Positions 62,473-64,000 of a stretch of 64,000 bases of DNA are shown here, piece by piece. Every line of letters starts with the position of its first letter. The first letter of the stretch is position 1. The translations under genes were made by a program, and so were the position numbers. The stretch spans positions 4,672,839 to 4,736,838 of the forward strand of contig JAPTYO010000015.1 in assembly GCA_036873135.1 (NCBI GenBank), read 5' to 3'. Origin of the DNA: Clarkia xantiana subsp. parviflora. Taxonomy: Eukaryota > Streptophyta > Magnoliopsida > Myrtales > Onagraceae. The notes under the pieces were generated by a model. The model made no database searches, was not told the DNA's origin, and saw nothing but the letters and a program-made list of their open reading frames with translations.

Positions 62473-63435
62473 TCAGGCATGACATTTCTTCAAGTGTTCA
62501 CCACTAAAAGAATGCTTCAACACATTGCCATCGAGGTTTTCCAACTTATACGCATTTCGAGCTGGCATCCCCACGACCTTATAAGGTCCTTCCCATTTTG
62601 GTGACATCTTGTTGATCCGATCCAAAAGGGTAAATTCGTTCCGACGCCAGACCAGTTCTCCGACAAAGAACTGTCGAGACTTGACTTGCCGATTGTAATA
62701 TCTGGCCGTTGCCAAGCGTATCCGAGCCTGGGCCTCATCGGCATTCCGCCTCTTCTCTTCGACCAAGTCCAAGTCCAGACGCCTCATTTCGTCATTTGAC
62801 AGAGGTTCATAATACCTCGTCCGATGGGATGCCACAACTATTTCAACGGGAGTAACTGCTTCCGTGCCATAAACAAGGCCAAACGGAGTCTCCCCAGTCG
62901 ATTGTTTGGGTGTTGTTCTAATAGCCCAAAGCACATTTTCCAGCTCGTCCAGCCATTTGCCCTTCAAGGCATGGACCCTCTTCTTCAGGCCATTCATCAC
63001 GATCTTGTTGGCTGACTCCACATGTCCATTAGTTTGAGCATGATGGACAAGGGCTGTCCGATGCTCAATTTTCAGTTCCTCCAGGTACTCCTTCCACTGG
63101 ACCCCGTTAAACGGAGGGCCGTTATCAATGATCAACACCTTAGGGATCCCGTATCTGGATATAATACGGGTCTGGTGGAATTTGAGGATATGATTCCCCG
63201 TTGTCTTGGCCAATGCCTTAGCTTCTATCCACTTCGAGAAATAATCAATAGCCACAAGCAAATATCGGCACTGACCTTTTGTAATTGGAAGGGGTCCCAC
63301 CAAATCGATTCCCCATTGTGCGAAGGGCCAAGCACTCTTGATGGACGTCAGATCGGCAGCTGGAGCCACGATATTCGGAGCATACCTCTGGCAAGCGTCA
63401 CTGGATCGGACTAGCATCGTTGCCTCCTTGTTCAT
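62473..63435 (-). CDS. integrase of element H (open frame after one stop)
   Basis: Minus-strand frame ending KCHA and TGA at 62473-62475. It includes SSDACQRYA, with Ser for the first Cys of the zinc-finger pair seen as SCDACQRYA in A, B and G. It also has WGIDLVGPLP, IIDNGPPFNG (Ser to Ile before the Asp), GHVESANKIV and KWEGPYKVVG. The catalytic acids are present. The finger His pair lies upstream of a TGG-to-TGA stop near 63448. Confidence 0.82.
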   Translation of the reverse strand: MNKEATMLVRSSDACQRYAPNIVAPAADLTSIKSAWPFAQWGIDLVGPLPITKGQCRYLLVAIDYFSKWIEAKALAKTTGNHILKFHQTRIISRYGIPKVLIIDNGPPFNGVQWKEYLEELKIEHRTALVHHAQTNGHVESANKIVMNGLKKRVHALKGKWLDELENVLWAIRTTPKQSTGETPFGLVYGTEAVTPVEIVVASHRTRYYEPLSNDEMRRLDLDLVEEKRRNADEAQARIRLATARYYNRQVKSRQFFVGELVWRRNEFTLLDRINKMSPKWEGPYKVVGMPARNAYKLENLDGNVLKHSFSGEHLKKCHA

Positions 63436-63441
63436 CGAGGG

Positions 63442-64000
63442 TCAGTAATAGCCCAGGTTTAGCACTTTCCTCACGATGGATCGGGCACCTTCATGACAAG
63501 CCGAGTATCCTTCGTGCACCTCCCTAAGGATCCGGTCTGTATCGGGCTCAGCCACACATTTCAAGTAACGAGTTGAGTACCCCTTTTTATACAGATGATT
63601 GTCCACCATCACATAATTGACCACGATTCGGCGTAATTTGCCAGCTGCTACTTCATCATCGGGGACTACCCCCATAGTCAGGTACGCGGCTATCGGGGTC
63701 ATCCAAGTGGGCTCCTCCGATCCGGTCTCAATGGCACATACCTCCGATTGATCGGTGGTTGACAGGATCACCTTTTCCAAGAAGTGCACCTTTCGACTTT
63801 CATCGAGGGGTGCCCCCAAGGCGAACTTGCTCAAGGCATCTGCTTCCACATTATCCTCCCTCGGGATCGCCTCAATATCGAAGCTCTTGAAAATATCCTT
63901 CAAGGTTTGCACCTCACGAATGTACTTTTTCATCATCGGGCTCTTTGCTTCGTATCGCCCCTGGACTTGGTTCGCAATCAGGCTAGCATCACACTTCACC
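63442..64000 (-). pseudogene. element H second RNase H (C-terminal part) and linker, cut by window end
   Basis: Minus strand: KCDASLIANQVQGRYEAKSP (from about 63997), DNVEADALSKFALGAP, then the linker to HEGYSACHEGARS and LGYY, stop. The third and fourth acids of the RNase H are present. The rest lies beyond 64000. Confidence 0.8.

Larger units (their letters stand above)
57868..64000 (-). mobile_element. Tat-type Ty3 element H, minus strand, runs off the window
   Basis: The 3' LTR (58599-57868), polypurine tract, antisense gene (plus strand, 58996-61931), tandem repeats, integrase and part of the second RNase H are present. The remaining pol, gag and 5' LTR lie beyond 64000. Its LTR is closest to the solo LTR at 30004-30681, a third Tat subfamily beside A/G and B. 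Confidence 0.9.

Noticed and set aside
1..64000. Host protein-coding, tRNA, rRNA or organellar genes
   Set aside because: No frame outside the retroelements shows a recognisable host domain, and no cloverleaf or rRNA sequence was noticed by eye. A tRNAscan-SE and BLASTX run would be needed to exclude small ones.

Overview
The window is plant nuclear DNA made almost entirely of nested LTR retrotransposons. I see no host protein gene, rRNA, tRNA or CRISPR. Plant origin is indicated by Ty3 (gypsy) elements of the Tat type with two RNase H domains, Ty1 (copia) elements with Met-type primer sites, 5-bp target-site duplications (TSDs) and a hAT-type MITE. The species cannot be told. Element letters used below are my own labels.

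Layout. 1-430: gag fragment of a Tat-type Ty3 element. 430-2075: 5' end of a minus-strand Ty3 element L (LTR 1511-2075, primer site, gag with a duplicated module). 2076-2952: 3' end and LTR of a copia element C. 2953-3344 plus 26341 onward: an old Tat protease fragment (element M), split by element A. A (+, 3345-26340, TSD CCGAC) is itself split by element B (+, 5664-17403, TSD GGTCC). 26545-26925: a short array with a 175-bp period. 26926-29078: copia E, reduced to LTR, leader and LTR. 29079-33124: minus-strand copia F, carrying a solo Tat LTR (30004-30681, TSD GTGGC). 33125-39907: plus-strand copia D. 39908-43132 and 54200-56640: an older, divergent Tat-like element K. K is split by element G (-, 43133-54199, TSD CGCCC) and carries a hAT MITE (54744-55830, TSD GCTTCTCT). 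56641-57412: copia leader and gag start. 57413-57867: minus-strand copia LTR J. 57868-64000: minus-strand Tat element H, running off the window.

The Tat elements A, B, G and H share one architecture: LTR, primer site, gag (zinc-knuckle variant and an Arg-Ser tail), protease, RT, a degenerate RNase H, a second intact-looking RNase H, integrase, a 3' region with tandem repeats, an ANTISENSE gene (here called aORF), polypurine tract, LTR. The aORF has its own TATA box facing the pol gene, a 7-nt first coding exon and further GT..AG introns. Its N-terminal domain resembles the Pfam family called putative gypsy type transposon (Transposase_28), and its C-terminus is a coiled coil. The sense gag-pol unit and the antisense aORF converge on the tandem-repeat zone. 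A divergent fifth aORF lies in element K. This antisense gene is the most interesting system in the window. Antisense extra ORFs are known in Tat-lineage elements, but I know of no established function for them.

Every coding region that can be followed is damaged by frameshifts, stops or deletions. None of these copies looks autonomous as it stands. LTR pairs of A and G are nearly identical by eye, so these are fairly recent insertions. The copia elements are older and more degraded.
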